Assembly: GCF_001542855.1 (NCBI RefSeq)
Contig: NZ_LNBY01000019.1
Coordinates: 44,289-108,288 of the forward strand
Direction of reading: 5' to 3'
DNA length: 64,000 nt
DNA from: Erythrobacter sp. AP23
GTDB lineage: Bacteria > Pseudomonadota > Alphaproteobacteria > Sphingomonadales > Sphingomonadaceae
The notes below the pieces were generated by a model. The model saw only the letters and a list, made by a program, of their open reading frames with translations. It made no database searches and had not been told where the DNA came from. Shown piece after piece: positions 15,305 to 23,341 of the stretch (its first letter is position 1; every line of letters starts with the position of its first letter). A program made the position numbers and the translations under genes.

Positions 15305-17100
15305 GCTTCGCTCCCGTCGGGATTGGCGACCGTGACGATCTGAAACATCCCGGCATGCATGTGATAGAGAAGGTGACAGTGGAAGGCCCAGTCGCCCGGC
15401 TCGTCCGCCGTCAGGTCGAACTGCGCGCTACCACCCGGCTGCAGGATCACCGTATGCTTGAGCGGTTGACGATCGGCCGGGGCGCCATTGACCAGCTCGA
15501 AGAAATGACCGTGCAGGTGAATGGGGTGCGCCATCATCGTGTCGTTGACGAGCTTCACGCGCACGCGCTCGTTATAGGCGAAACGGATCGGCTCGTCGGA
15601 GACGGCGGAGAACTTCTTGCCGTCGAACGACCACATGTAGCGCTCCATATTGCCGGTCAGATGGATTTCCATTCGCCGTGACGGCGTGCGGCCCTCGCGG
15701 TGCGGCGTCAGAGCGCGCAGCTTGCGATAGTCGAGCGTTCGATGAGGGACATCGGCGAGACCGATGCCGGGATCGCCCATGCGGTCGACCGGGTTCATCG
15801 AGACCATGTCGAGACCGGGCCCGACCTTCACATCGGGCGGCAGAAGCGAGGTGTCGCGCATCTGCATGCCCGACATGCCCGCCATCTCGGATTGACCGGA
15901 GGTACCATGATCCATCCCCGCCATGTCGCCGCCACTTCCGTGGTCCATTCCCGACATGCCGGCATCGCCCGACGAGCCGTGGTCCATGCCGCTCATGCCC
16001 ATGTCCGCCATGGTGAGGAGCGGCGGATCGCGCAGCGGCGGAATGGCGGCCCGCGCGCCGGGTGCGCTCGCGAGTGTGGCAATACCCATGCCCGAGCGGT
16101 CCATCGACTCCGCGACCAGCGTGTAGGCCTGTTGCGCGCCCGGCGTCACGACGACGTCGTATGTCTCGGCCACACCGATCTGGAACTCGTCGACCTCAAC
16201 CGGCTCGACGTTCTGCCCGTCCGCCTGAACGATGGTCATCGGCAGGCCGGGAATGCGAATATTGAAGAAGGTCATGGCGCCGGCATTGATGAAGCGCAGC
16301 CGCACGCGTTCGCCCGGGCGGAAGAGGTATTCCAGATTGTCGAGCGGGCCATGGCCGTTCAGAAGATAGGTATAAGCCGCGCTCGACACGTCGAGGATGT
16401 CCGTCGGCATCATGCGCATTTTCGCCCACATCCGGCGATCCTCGCCCGAAAGCGGGTAATCGTCGGTCCAGGTGTTCTGGTGGTAGTTGAAGTAGCCTTC
16501 GCCCTTCTTGAGCTTGTCGAAAATCGTGTGGGGCGACATTGCGCTGAATTCGCTCAGCACCACGATATATTCGCGGTCGGCCTGAACCGGATCGGGTCCG
16601 GCGGGATCGACCACGATCGCGCCGTAATGCCCGGCCTGTTCCTGCAGCCCGCTATGCGAGTGCCACCAATAGGTGCCTGACTGGCGAACCGGGAATTCGG
16701 CGGTGAAGGTCTCTCCCGGCTTGACGCCGGGGAAGCTTACTCCCGGCACTCCATCGAGTTGAAACGGCACGAGCAGACCGTGCCAGTGGATCGAGGTATC
16801 TTCCTCGAGCTGGTTATGGACATTGAGCCGGACGGTCGTGCCTTCCTGCAAACGCAGCAGCGGACCGGGGATCGTGCCATTGACGGCGATCGCTCCCCCG
16901 CGCCTGTTACCGGTCGCGAAGGCCGATCGGGCAACGGTGAGGTCGATATTGGGGCCGGATACCTCGTCCAGCCCCTTGCGGGCGTTACCTGCGAGGATGT
17001 CCGCGCCGCGTGCCCAGGCAGGCATCGCCCCGGCAAGGCTGAGCAGACCCATTCCTCCTGCTCCGGCTCCGAGAAACTTGCGTCGATTGACGGCGATCAT
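15301..17100 (-). CDS. copA: CopA, multicopper oxidase of copper resistance
   Basis: 599-residue periplasmic cuprous oxidase. The N-terminus carries a Tat signal (NRRKFLG then a hydrophobic stretch). The four copper-binding motifs are in place: HWHGLL, WWHSHSG, HPIHLHGHFFEL and HCHLLYHMHAGM. Between domains 2 and 3 is a Met/His-rich insert (about residues 358-420, with repeated GMSGMDHGS and MAGMDHG units). Length and motif order are those of PcoA/CopA proteins. The gene follows the ECF sigma gene by 55 bases, so it probably belongs to the same transcript, which starts at the box at 18490. Confidence 0.96.
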   Translation of the reverse strand: MIAVNRRKFLGAGAGGMGLLSLAGAMPAWARGADILAGNARKGLDEVSGPNIDLTVARSAFATGNRRGGAIAVNGTIPGPLLRLQEGTTVRLNVHNQLEEDTSIHWHGLLVPFQLDGVPGVSFPGVKPGETFTAEFPVRQSGTYWWHSHSGLQEQAGHYGAIVVDPAGPDPVQADREYIVVLSEFSAMSPHTIFDKLKKGEGYFNYHQNTWTDDYPLSGEDRRMWAKMRMMPTDILDVSSAAYTYLLNGHGPLDNLEYLFRPGERVRLRFINAGAMTFFNIRIPGLPMTIVQADGQNVEPVEVDEFQIGVAETYDVVVTPGAQQAYTLVAESMDRSGMGIATLASAPGARAAIPPLRDPPLLTMADMGMSGMDHGSSGDAGMSGMDHGSGGDMAGMDHGTSGQSEMAGMSGMQMRDTSLLPPDVKVGPGLDMVSMNPVDRMGDPGIGLADVPHRTLDYRKLRALTPHREGRTPSRRMEIHLTGNMERYMWSFDGKKFSAVSDEPIRFAYNERVRVKLVNDTMMAHPIHLHGHFFELVNGAPADRQPLKHTVILQPGGSAQFDLTADEPGDWAFHCHLLYHMHAGMFQIVTVANPDGSEA

Positions 17101-17155
17101 AAAGGGCTCCTGACGTGGTGTTTACCGTTACTTACGCGCGCGCCCACCCAACCCC

Positions 17156-17716
17156 TCAAAGTTTTTCGAAGCGCTCCTTCAGCCTGTTGCGCGCGCGGTA
17201 TACGCGGGTTTCGATCGCCTTTTCGGTCGTTCCGAGAAGATCGGCCGCCTCGGCCTGGCTACGCCCCTCGATGGTGACGAGCACAAGCGCTTCGCGCAGC
17301 CTTACAGGCATTCGCGCGATCTCGGCCTGGACACGATTGAGCTCTTCCCTGGAAACGGCCGACGTTTCAGGACCCGGCAAATCGTCGGCGATGGAATGGA
17401 GTTCGTCATCGCCCGACAGTCCGAAAAAGCCCGCGACCTTGCGCCTGCGCAAACGGTCCCGGCAGCGGTTGAGGACAACGGTTGTCAGATAGGGTCCGAT
17501 CGGCTTGTCCGGATCGAGCCGATGGCGCGTCAGCCACACCGAAGCGAGGCTGTCCTGAACAACGTCCTCCGCCTGAGAAGGAGAGGAAAGCATGCGTGTC
17601 GCGAGCGCGAGAAGCCGACCCGTTTCATGCTCGACGAGTTGGCTGAAAGCCCGCTTGTTTCCAGTCCTCGCTTGCGAAACAAGGGCCTCATCCGGATTGT
17701 CGCCCGCCCCCGACAT
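17156..17716 (-). CDS. ECF sigma factor (CnrH-like)
   Basis: 186-residue sigma-70 family factor with region 2 (about residues 25-90: RLLALATRMLSSPSQAEDVVQDSLASVWLTR) and region 4 (about 125-180: MPVRLREALVLVTIEGRSQAEAADLLGTTEKAIETRVYRARNRLKE), joined by a short linker; no region 1 or 3, as in ECF factors. It is the third gene of an anti-sigma/sensor/sigma cassette in the same order as cnrYXH of Cupriavidus metallidurans. It is followed directly by copA. It is expected to recognise the AGGG-N16-CGTA boxes found in the cargo. Gap to the sensor gene is six bases. Confidence 0.92.
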   Translation of the reverse strand: MSGAGDNPDEALVSQARTGNKRAFSQLVEHETGRLLALATRMLSSPSQAEDVVQDSLASVWLTRHRLDPDKPIGPYLTTVVLNRCRDRLRRRKVAGFFGLSGDDELHSIADDLPGPETSAVSREELNRVQAEIARMPVRLREALVLVTIEGRSQAEAADLLGTTEKAIETRVYRARNRLKERFEKL

Positions 17717-17722
17717 GGCGCT

Positions 17723-18157
17723 TCAGTCCCGCGGGTCGCGGGTCAGGGCGTCGGAGACCTTGCGGTCGAACTGGCGTTGCTGATCGGGTTCGAGAATTTC
17801 GCGCATGTCGAAGACATGGCGCACCGTTGCTTTCTGCAGATCGCCCATGCGTGCATGCACCTCGTCGATCGCGGCCGAGACCTCGGGACCGTACTCATGC
17901 TCGGTTTCCATCGCCTGGGCGAGCCGGGCATTGGCTGCGCGCGCCGATCCTTCGAGCCTTGCCCTTTCGACAGCAAAACGGGCCTCGAGCGCATCGAGAC
18001 GCTGCTCCTGGTCGGCCGTCAGGGTGAGCTCGTCGTGCACGAAATCGTGGAGGCCGGAGCCAGCCTCGTGATTGGCCCAGCGATCCGCGGCAATCGCGCC
18101 GAGGCATCCTGCGAGCGCTGCGAGAAGCACCGCGAGAACGATATGCGTCGACTTCAA
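17723..18157 (-). CDS. CnrX-like periplasmic metal sensor
   Basis: 144-residue membrane-anchored periplasmic sensor: one N-terminal helix (residues 5-24) and a helical hairpin of the CnrX/CpxP type. The HxxxH pair (H37, H41), a Glu (E58) and the HxxxM pair (H114, M118) match the metal ligands of CnrX (H42, H46, E63, H119, M123) with one constant offset of five residues. In CnrX these ligands bind Ni(II)/Co(II) and start release of the sigma factor. Here the downstream genes are copper genes, so the sensed metal is open. It follows the anti-sigma gene by three bases. Confidence 0.88.
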   Translation of the reverse strand: MKSTHIVLAVLLAALAGCLGAIAADRWANHEAGSGLHDFVHDELTLTADQEQRLDALEARFAVERARLEGSARAANARLAQAMETEHEYGPEVSAAIDEVHARMGDLQKATVRHVFDMREILEPDQQRQFDRKVSDALTRDPRD

Positions 18158-18160
18158 ACC

Positions 18161-18457
18161 CTATTGCTCCACATGGAGGAGCGCCGATGGAGACAGCTGT
18201 TCGCCGAGGATCGCACTGTCGCCAAATGGCGCGGACGACGTGCCATACCCCCCGGGCCAACCGCTCGTTCCGGCGCCAGCCCCGAGCCCGACGACAAACA
18301 GACCGACGAACAAAGCCGTGCGGCGGCGTCGGTCGGCGATTTCGCCAAGCTGTCCGGCGCGCTGCCAAACGCCATCCATAAAGTCGGCGGGGACCTCGCT
18401 AGCGGCGCTGGCGGAGAGGGTTCCGAGCACCGCATCAAGAGAGTGTTTGTCACGCAT
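18161..18457 (-). CDS. Anti-sigma factor (CnrY-like, single membrane helix)
   Basis: 98-residue protein: a cytosolic N-terminal part of about 45 residues (MRDKHSLDAVLGTLSASAAS... with FMDGVWQRAGQLGEI) expected to hold the sigma factor, one membrane helix (about 47-64), and a short Gly/Ser-rich periplasmic tail. The ATG at 18457 is chosen because AGGAG lies eight bases upstream; the longer frame to 18622 runs through the promoter region. Size, topology and position match CnrY, the anti-sigma factor of the cnr system. Sequence similarity to CnrY is too low to claim by eye; the call rests on topology and gene order. Confidence 0.8.
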   Translation of the reverse strand: MRDKHSLDAVLGTLSASAASEVPADFMDGVWQRAGQLGEIADRRRRTALFVGLFVVGLGAGAGTSGWPGGYGTSSAPFGDSAILGEQLSPSALLHVEQ

Positions 18458-18489
18458 CCGAAAAACTCCTGTGGGTTCCACGTGCCCTA

Positions 18490-18513
18490 TACGCGCTCGC
18501 CTGCACAATCCCT
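18490..18513 (-). promoter_or_regulatory. ECF-type promoter box A, upstream of the sigma operon
   Basis: Minus-strand AGGGATTGT, 11 bases, CGTATAG, 33 bases upstream of the anti-sigma start. It stands back to back with box B, suggesting autoregulation by the ECF factor. Confidence 0.68.
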
Positions 18514-18529
18514 TAAACTTCTTTTTTTG

Positions 18530-18553
18530 AGGGAATGTCCCCCGCCATACGTA
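18530..18553 (+). promoter_or_regulatory. ECF-type promoter box B, upstream of methyltransferase gene
   Basis: Plus-strand AGGGAATGT, 11 bases, CGTAAT, preceded by a run of seven T residues. It lies 38 bases before the methyltransferase start and mirrors box A. Confidence 0.68.
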
Positions 18554-18590
18554 ATCGAGACGGGTCTGCCAGAATCGGGTCGAACCCGGG

Positions 18591-19295
18591 ATGAATGGGA
18601 GCGAACGCGTGAACAATATCACCGCGCCTGAAGATCACGGCGAATTCACGCCTCTTCTTGGCAAGAGCTTTCTGACGCCGCTTTACGACCGGGCGCTCGG
18701 TCTGTTCACCCGCGAACATCTCTGGCGACAAAAGATTGTCGAAGAGCTGCACCTTGTCCCCGGCGACCGGGTGATCGATGTCGGCAGCGGAACCGGTACA
18801 CTTCTCAAGGCCTTGATGACGGATTGCCCGGAAGCGGGTCTGATCGGTGTCGAACCCGACCAAGAGGCGCTCGCGCTTGCGCGGCGCAAGTTTGGGGCGG
18901 GAGCCGATCTCGTCAAATGGCACAATGGCTTTCTCGAAAGCCTCGAGCTGCCCGCAGGGTGGCAGCCGAACAAGATCGTCAGCAGCCTCGTCCTTCACCA
19001 GGTTCCCTTGCGCAAGAAGCAGGCAATCCTGGAAACCATCGAAAGCTTGCTCGTGCCAGGCGGAACCGTCTTGATCGCCGATTATATGAAGCAGGATAGC
19101 CCACTCATGCGGAGCCTCTTCCGGGCGACCGTCCAGTCGCTTGACGGCATTAGCGACACGCAGCCCAGCGCCGACGGCGAAGTCGAAAAACTGTTCGCCG
19201 AAATCTTCACCGAGCCATGCCTGCTCCACCGGTTCCCGACGGTGACCGGGACGATCTCGCTATGGCGCGGATACAAGAAAGGAATTGCACAATGA
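18591..19295 (+). CDS. Class I SAM-dependent methyltransferase
   Basis: 234-residue methyltransferase with a Rossmann fold: motif I VIDVGSGTGTLLKAL (about residues 60-74), the acidic residue in LIGVEPDQEALALAR that binds the SAM ribose, motif IV KIVSSLVLHQVP and LVPGGTVLIADYMKQ. No substrate-specific domain is recognised. The ATG at 18591 lies 38 bases after box B; a GTG at 18609 with GGGAGCG upstream is an alternative start. The gene is coupled to the DUF411 metal-binding gene by a four-base overlap. Placement in the ECF regulon links it to metal stress, but the substrate is unknown. Confidence 0.85.
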   Translation: MNGSERVNNITAPEDHGEFTPLLGKSFLTPLYDRALGLFTREHLWRQKIVEELHLVPGDRVIDVGSGTGTLLKALMTDCPEAGLIGVEPDQEALALARRKFGAGADLVKWHNGFLESLELPAGWQPNKIVSSLVLHQVPLRKKQAILETIESLLVPGGTVLIADYMKQDSPLMRSLFRATVQSLDGISDTQPSADGEVEKLFAEIFTEPCLLHRFPTVTGTISLWRGYKKGIAQ

Positions 19296-19756
19296 TCTGG
19301 AAAAAGCCTGCCCTGTTCCGGCGATCGGTCAGCGGCGCGGCCTTGCTCGTGCTGGCAGCCTGTTCGAACGTGGCTCAGGCAGCGACCTATACGATGTTCA
19401 GGGACCCCGGATGTGGATGCTGTCTCAACTGGGCAGGCCATCTTGAAGATGGGATGAACGCGAAGGTGGCATCGGTCGATAGCAACGACATGGCGGCGAT
19501 CAAGACAGCGCGCGGCGTACCGGAAGAATTGTGGTCGTGCCACACGATGGAGGTCGATGGATACATCATCGAAGGTCACGTGCCCGCCGAAGCCGTCGCC
19601 CGACTTTTGCGCGAGCGGCCCGACGGCGTTGCCGGTCTAGCGGTTCCGGGAATGCCTCTGGGATCGCCCGGCATGGAGGCCGGAAACCGGATCCAGCCCT
19701 ATGAGGTCATCGCCTTTGGTCCGACCGGACAGAGCGTCTTCGCATCTTATCGGTGA
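19292..19756 (+). CDS. DUF411 metal-binding periplasmic protein
   Basis: 154-residue secreted protein of DUF411, a family found with copper and mercury resistance genes. The signal peptide (about 1-31) contains a possible lipobox (LAACS), so it may be lipid-anchored. Seen in the mature part: FRDPGCGCCLNWAGHLE (CGCC metal-binding motif), SCHTMEVDGYIIEGHVPAEAV, and GLAVPGMPLGSPGM. These are the conserved DUF411 blocks, and the Cys and Met residues suit Cu(I) binding. The start overlaps the methyltransferase stop by four bases. Confidence 0.9.
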   Translation: MIWKKPALFRRSVSGAALLVLAACSNVAQAATYTMFRDPGCGCCLNWAGHLEDGMNAKVASVDSNDMAAIKTARGVPEELWSCHTMEVDGYIIEGHVPAEAVARLLRERPDGVAGLAVPGMPLGSPGMEAGNRIQPYEVIAFGPTGQSVFASYR

Positions 19757-19887
19757 TTGTAAGGAACTGACGCCAGTGGCCGCGCGAGAAATAAGGGCGA
19801 TGTCTCGTTGAAGAACAATCGCGCGGGAATAACACAGAAGCCCGGGACACCGGGACGGGCGCTAAGATGCCTGTCGATCATCCCGCT

Positions 19888-19923
19888 GGGTCCGGGGCCG
19901 GCTGCCCCGACGGTCCCGGACCC
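19888..19923 (+). terminator. Terminator-like hairpin after the DUF411 gene
   Basis: A perfect 9-bp inverted repeat GGGTCCGGG...CCCGGACCC with an 18-base GC-rich loop, followed by TTCCGTTT. It lies 130 bases after the DUF411 stop and before the next gene's start region. Confidence 0.5.
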
Positions 19924-19967
19924 TTCCGTTTGCATAATTTTAGGACGCACGAAGTGGGAGAAATGCG

Positions 19968-20240
19968 ATGGTAAAAGGATCAATCAAGAACTCGATATTC
20001 GCATGGGGCTGGACGCTCAGCGTGTTCCTGCTTGTCAGCTACCTCCTATGCATTGCCTTCGGAGTCCTCGCACCCGAGCGGTTTCACATGCACCAAGCCT
20101 GGGCTCCGTTGCTGCCATGGTTCGAATGGCTGACCCTGTCGGGATTTCTTGCAGGAGCGGTGGGCAGTTTTCTCTACGGCTGGTACATCGCACTCATCGC
20201 GGTCCCGCTGCACCGGTTTTTCCAGGCCCGGTTTTCCTGA
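19968..20240 (+). CDS. Small DUF5676-like membrane protein
   Basis: 90-residue protein with two membrane helices (about 9-32 and 53-80) separated by a short loop. The opening IKNSIFAWGWTLSVF and the late GAVGSFLYGWYIALIAVPLHRFF resemble DUF5676 proteins, small membrane proteins common in mercury and copper clusters, of unknown function. GGGAGAAA precedes the ATG by four bases. An AT-rich TTGCATAATTTT stretch 30-40 bases upstream could be its own promoter. Confidence 0.65.
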   Translation: MVKGSIKNSIFAWGWTLSVFLLVSYLLCIAFGVLAPERFHMHQAWAPLLPWFEWLTLSGFLAGAVGSFLYGWYIALIAVPLHRFFQARFS

Positions 20241-20405
20241 TTTGACGCGCTGAATATTAGGCGCACTCAGCGTGGACTGCCGTGCCTTGACGCGCCGCCA
20301 TCGGCATCGCTGCAGGAAGAAAGAGCGCGCCGCCGGAAATCGATAGCTCAACGCGATTCCGGGGCCAGCCCAAGGATGGCTCATGCCCCGCCAGAAAATT
20401 TTTTG

Positions 20406-20429
20406 AGGGGTGAGCCGCTTCGCAACGTA
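20406..20429 (+). promoter_or_regulatory. ECF-type promoter box C, upstream of the permease operon
   Basis: AGGGGTGAG, 11 bases, CGTACT, preceded by a T run (TTTTTTG) as in box B. It lies 50 bases before the permease start. Confidence 0.6.
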
Positions 20430-20479
20430 CTGCTTGTCGTGATGTTTCTCGGACGGGAGGACATCGACAGGGGAAAGAC

Positions 20480-21829
20480 TTGCAGACAGATGGCAACGAT
20501 CAACATGGGAAGAGTGCTGGATCGATAACGCTGCTTGGCGGTGTCGCAATGGGAACCGGCGTCATGATCGGCGCTGGTATTTTCGCACTGACCGGCCAGA
20601 TTGCCGAACTGGCTGGACCGCTATTTCCGCTTTCTTTCATAGTCGGCGCCCTGGTCACTTCCCTAGCCGCCTACAGCTACATCAAGATGTCGAACCGCTG
20701 GCCCTCCTCTGGCGGCATCGCGATGATTCTTCAGAAGGCCTACGGACCGGGTGTTGTTGCAGCATCGGCATCGCTCCTGATGGCGCTGTCGATGGTCATC
20801 AACGAAAGCCTGGTCGCTCGGACCTTCGCGACCTATGCCTTGCGGCCCTTTGGGCTCGAGAGCAGCGGCATTCTGGTTTCCGTCGCGGCACTGGCGCTCA
20901 TCGTCTTCGCCTATTTCGTGAATGCGGCAGGCAACAAATCGGTCAGCGGTTTCTCTCTCGTCATGTCGGCGATCAAGATCGGCGGCATCGCCCTGTTCGC
21001 GATTGCGGCGATCTGGGCCAGCGGCTTTTCGGGCGGCGCCTTCTCAGAGCCAGTCGCGCTTTCGGGTCTCGACGCGTTGCTCGCGTCGGTCGCCTTCTCG
21101 ATCCTCGCGTTCAAGGGTTTCACCACCATCACCAACAGCGGCGGCGAAATCATCGATCCGCACCGAAATGTTGGCAGAACTATTATCATTTCGATCACAG
21201 TATGCGTGGTCGTCTACCTTCTGGTCGCGGTGGCGGTCGGAGCCAGCCTCAGCACTTCGGAAATAGCGCAAGCGCGCGATTACTCGCTTGCGGCAGCTGC
21301 GCGCCCCGCGCTCGGAGAGCTTGGGTTCTATTTCACAGTCGCAATCGCGATCGCAGCCACGACCTCGGGTGTCATCGCCAGCGTTTTCGCCGTTTCGCGA
21401 ATGCTGACGATGCTGACCGAAATGAAGATGATCCCGCATAGCCATTTTGGGATGAAGGGACCGATCCGCAGTCACATGCTGGTCTATACCGTCGTGGTCG
21501 CCGGCACGCTCGCGGTCCTGTTCGATCTTTCGCGGATCGCCTCGCTCGGAGCGTTCTTCTATCTCGTAATGGACATGCTCGTGCATTGGGGCGTGCTGCG
21601 CGGTTTGCGGGAAGAAATAGGCGCGCGTGCCTGGATCCTCTGGTCGGCGCTCATGGCGGACGGCGTAGTCCTGACAGCTTTTGCCCTCGCCAAGCTCAAA
21701 ACCGACCCTGCGGTCGTCGCCTATGCGGTCGCAGGTATTGCCGCAGTGTTCGGAGCCGAATGGTTCTATCTCCGTCGGAATCCTGCGCTGCGTGAAATGC
21801 CCGCCACACACGATGGAGATCATCGATGA
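20480..21829 (+). CDS. APC-family permease
   Basis: 449-residue inner-membrane transporter of the amino acid/polyamine/cation superfamily with about 12 membrane helices. Seen: the helix 1 signature GVAMGTGVMIGAGIFALTGQ, with the unwound GAGIF segment that binds the substrate amino group, the FKGFTTITNSGGEI segment of helix 6, and a late ASLGAFFYLVMDM helix. It starts at a TTG with AGGGGAAAG upstream. Members of this branch often sit in metal or stress operons, and the substrate is not predictable. It is coupled to a K+ channel-like gene and lies behind ECF box C. Confidence 0.88.
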   Translation: MQTDGNDQHGKSAGSITLLGGVAMGTGVMIGAGIFALTGQIAELAGPLFPLSFIVGALVTSLAAYSYIKMSNRWPSSGGIAMILQKAYGPGVVAASASLLMALSMVINESLVARTFATYALRPFGLESSGILVSVAALALIVFAYFVNAAGNKSVSGFSLVMSAIKIGGIALFAIAAIWASGFSGGAFSEPVALSGLDALLASVAFSILAFKGFTTITNSGGEIIDPHRNVGRTIIISITVCVVVYLLVAVAVGASLSTSEIAQARDYSLAAAARPALGELGFYFTVAIAIAATTSGVIASVFAVSRMLTMLTEMKMIPHSHFGMKGPIRSHMLVYTVVVAGTLAVLFDLSRIASLGAFFYLVMDMLVHWGVLRGLREEIGARAWILWSALMADGVVLTAFALAKLKTDPAVVAYAVAGIAAVFGAEWFYLRRNPALREMPATHDGDHR

Positions 21830-22239
21830 TCGCCGCACTAATTCTCGCCATTGCACTTTTCCTGGCCTCGGTCGGCGTGCATCTGTCGATCCTCGGCGCA
21901 GGGCATCGCATGCTCGACGCACCCGGAAATTTCTCCGCCAAACTTGGGGTCGCGCTTCTCGTCCTGGCATCGCACCTGCTTGTCGCGACGCTCTTCGCTG
22001 GCGGTTTCTGGCTGGGCGCGGAGCTGGGCCTCGGCGGGTTCGACAAGACGCCGGCGATGAGTGCGATGGACTATTTCTATTTCTCGCTGATCAACGTGAC
22101 CACGCTGGGGCTCGGCGACATCTACCCGACCGAGCACCTGCGCGTCATTGCCGGCGTCGAAGCCTTGACCGGCTTCGCGCTCATCAGCTGCTCGGCACAA
22201 TTGTTCTGGACCATGATGAAGGAAGGAGAAAACGCATGA
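21826..22239 (+). CDS. Two-helix potassium channel-like protein
   Basis: 137-residue membrane protein with the 2TM ion channel fold: helices at about 2-22, 38-62 and 105-130, and a pore loop with the selectivity filter TTLGLGD, close to the K+ channel TVGYGD. YFYFSLINV forms the pore helix before it. There is no cytosolic RCK domain. The filter variant (LGLG for VGYG) occurs in small bacterial channels, so ion selectivity is inferred. It overlaps both the permease and the DUF305 gene by four bases, so the three are translated together. Confidence 0.85.
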   Translation: MIAALILAIALFLASVGVHLSILGAGHRMLDAPGNFSAKLGVALLVLASHLLVATLFAGGFWLGAELGLGGFDKTPAMSAMDYFYFSLINVTTLGLGDIYPTEHLRVIAGVEALTGFALISCSAQLFWTMMKEGENA

Positions 22240-22763
22240 CTGAAAGCACATCCCACTCGGATAAGGGAGGGGGCGGCAACTACTGGCGATTCATGGCCAT
22301 GGTATCGACCTCGACCGTGATCATGTTCTTCCTGATGTACGCCAACAGCTTCGACATGGACGACGTGTTCTGGAGCGAGACGCGCTTCTGGATGATGTTC
22401 GTCATGGGCGCGATGATGATGGTGGTCATGCTTCTCTTCATGTGGGGCATGTACAAGGACCGGACCAAGAACTTCATCATCCTGGGCGTCGGAGCCCTCG
22501 TATTCGCACTCGCGCTATGGCTCGTACGCAGCCAGACCACGGTCGACGACACCGAATACATGGCCGCGATGATCCCGCACCACTCGATCGCGATCATGAC
22601 CAGCGAGAGGGCGAGCCTGAAGGATCCGCGGGTTCGCGAACTTGCGCAGGCCATCATCGTCGCGCAGCGGCGTGAGATCGCCGAGATGAAATATCTCATC
22701 GAGGACATCGAGGAGAACGGTCCACGCACCGAAGAACGCCTGCCCGAGGAGATGCAGCAATGA
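22236..22763 (+). CDS. DUF305 membrane protein
   Basis: 175-residue protein: three membrane helices (about 17-37, 47-68, 76-93) in a Met-rich region, followed by a periplasmic DUF305 domain with the signature EYMAAMIPHHSIAIMTSE and IIVAQRREIAEMKYLI. DUF305 domains bind metal through the paired histidines and occur next to copper oxidases and CopA/CopB. The ATG at 22236 overlaps the channel gene stop, and GGAGAAAA precedes it. It probably binds Cu in the periplasm, by analogy. Confidence 0.88.
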   Translation: MTESTSHSDKGGGGNYWRFMAMVSTSTVIMFFLMYANSFDMDDVFWSETRFWMMFVMGAMMMVVMLLFMWGMYKDRTKNFIILGVGALVFALALWLVRSQTTVDDTEYMAAMIPHHSIAIMTSERASLKDPRVRELAQAIIVAQRREIAEMKYLIEDIEENGPRTEERLPEEMQQ

Positions 22764-23248
22764 ACAAGATCGCACTTCTGACGCTTGCAGCCCTCCCGCT
22801 GGCGGCCTGCAACACCAATACCGCGGTCGGCAATGATCGCGAAGCGCAGCTCGATCCTCCGGCGACGGCAGCTCCGATAGAGAGTGCTGCGAGCGCTCTT
22901 GCCAACCTCAGCCCCGGCCTCATGCTGCCCGAGACCATGAGCGAGGCGGACCTCGCCGCGCTGGGAGCCGAAAACACGTGCCAGTTCCGCCTGACCGAGG
23001 TCGCTTTTCCGTCATTCGTCTACGACAACAGCGGTCGCGGGGCCATCAAGATCAACGGCAAGCTGATCCCTGTTACGGCAAGCGCCTCGGGTGAGTATGC
23101 GAATGGTGAGCTTCGTATCCGTACGCGCATTCTCGATGACGAAGGAGACGCGGGCTTGCAAATGCAGGAGCTCATCGTCGCCGGCCCCCGGATGAAGGAC
23201 GAGTTCGGGTTCTGGGGGTACACGACTTGCGGCAACAGCGAAGCGTGA
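22760..23248 (+). CDS. Lipoprotein of unknown function (162 aa)
   Basis: 162-residue secreted protein with a clear lipoprotein signal (MNKIALLTLAALPLAACN). The mature part starts with a low-complexity linker, then a folded domain: MSEADLAALGAENTCQFRLTE, FVYDNSGRGAIKINGKLIPV, and a beta-rich second half ending WGYTTCGNSEA. Two cysteines (in NTCQF and YTTCG) could form a disulphide. Four-base overlap with the DUF305 gene makes it the last gene of the permease operon; a hairpin follows. No family is recognised with confidence. Confidence 0.75.
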   Translation: MNKIALLTLAALPLAACNTNTAVGNDREAQLDPPATAAPIESAASALANLSPGLMLPETMSEADLAALGAENTCQFRLTEVAFPSFVYDNSGRGAIKINGKLIPVTASASGEYANGELRIRTRILDDEGDAGLQMQELIVAGPRMKDEFGFWGYTTCGNSEA

Positions 23249-23256
23249 ACACGAGC

Positions 23257-23288
23257 GAGCGGGCGCCGGCTTCCGTCGGTGCCCGCTC
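23257..23288 (+). terminator. Hairpin terminator of the permease operon
   Basis: GAGCGGGCGCCG pairs with CGGTGCCCGCTC (one G-T pair) around an 8-base loop, eight bases after the lipoprotein gene's stop. No T run follows, so strength is uncertain. Confidence 0.55.
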
Positions 23289-23341
23289 CATAATCATGAT
23301 CGGCCCGGCAAGCGCGGCCGAATTTACAATGAGGTGCTACA

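Noticed and set aside
15850..16010. Short repeats within copA
   Set aside because: They encode GMSGMDHG-type Met/His units, a coding feature of CopA.
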